Source: Candidatus Nitrotoga sp. AM1P
GTDB taxonomy: Bacteria > Pseudomonadota > Gammaproteobacteria > Burkholderiales > Gallionellaceae
NCBI RefSeq assembly: GCF_013168275.1
Contig: NZ_AP019547.1
Coordinates: 1,860,001 to 1,924,000 of the forward strand
Length of the DNA stretch: 64,000 bases
Direction of reading: 5' to 3'
Program-made: the position numbers and the translations under genes
The notes under the pieces: model-generated
Told to the model about the DNA's origin: nothing
The model's database searches: none
What the model saw: only the letters and a program-made list of their open reading frames with translations
Shown: positions 63,997-64,000 of the stretch, piece by piece
Layout of the letters: every line of letters starts with the position of its first letter
Position numbering within the stretch: the first letter of the stretch is position 1

Positions 63997-64000
63997 TTAA

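Overview
The window looks like core chromosome of a betaproteobacterium, most plausibly in the Nitrosomonadales (Gallionellaceae-like iron or nitrite oxidisers). The reasons are zapD beside coaE, yacG and pilCD, the smg-dprA-topA cluster, a DUF4390-NtrY-NtrX-type cluster behind def-fmt-rsmB, a PEP-CTERM protein, moderate GC and AT-rich intergenic DNA. No rRNA, tRNA, CRISPR array, complete IS or prophage was found. The order or family placement is inference; the genes themselves are mostly well-known families.

Layout. 1-2.4 kb: end of a DUF5648 protein and a secreted metalloprotease with a PEP-CTERM tail plus a small secreted partner. 2.4-7.6 kb: pilC, pilD, coaE, zapD, yacG and a convergent MutT-ThiE fusion. 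7.6-11.4 kb: accessory stretch with an SDR, small membrane and secreted proteins, a membrane protein with a c-type haem motif, and an IS21 istB relic. 11.4-17.4 kb: thiC under a TPP riboswitch, a GH46 chitosanase-like protein, ttcA, a FolM-like reductase and a MidA-type methyltransferase. 17.5-23.7 kb: a DUF4124 protein and the minus-strand lysM-dprA-smg-topA cluster. 23.8-30 kb: def, fmt, rsmB, DUF4390, ntrY, ntrX. 30-37.2 kb: methyltransferase, rpiA, phoU behind a candidate Pho box, pilU, pilT, then yggS-proC-yggT-yggU. 37.2-39.5 kb: sparse accessory DNA. 39.5-49 kb: cysS, uspA, glnS, a TPR protein, two tandem cyclophilins, lpxH, then a thiL-pgpA-nuclease overlap cluster. 49-51.4 kb: two lipoproteins. 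51.7-62 kb: ilvA, a 5-FCL, aceEF, nadD, rsfS, rlmH, maf and rng. 62.2-64 kb: a PepSY-type membrane protein and an Nbp35/Mrp-like ATPase.

How genes work together. pilC, pilD, pilT and pilU supply the platform, prepilin peptidase and retraction motors of type IV pili; pilB and the pilins are not here. thiC, the ThiE-like domain and thiL are three scattered steps of thiamine diphosphate synthesis, and thiamine diphosphate is also the cofactor of AceE. def, fmt, rsmB, ttcA, rlmH, rsfS, cysS and glnS serve translation. NtrY-NtrX, PhoU and the Pho box point to nitrogen, redox and phosphate sensing.

No new multi-gene defence or biosynthetic system is evident. The least expected observations are: fmt without a normal start codon; a tandem cyclophilin pair whose first copy has a decayed signal peptide; an NtrX-like regulator without the AAA+ domain; an 18-bp repeat encoding the tail of topoisomerase I; a branched-chain-residue-rich small ORF overlapping the ilvA start; a signal-less chitosanase with a peptidoglycan-binding domain; and the Nbp35-like ATPase paired with a PepSY membrane protein.
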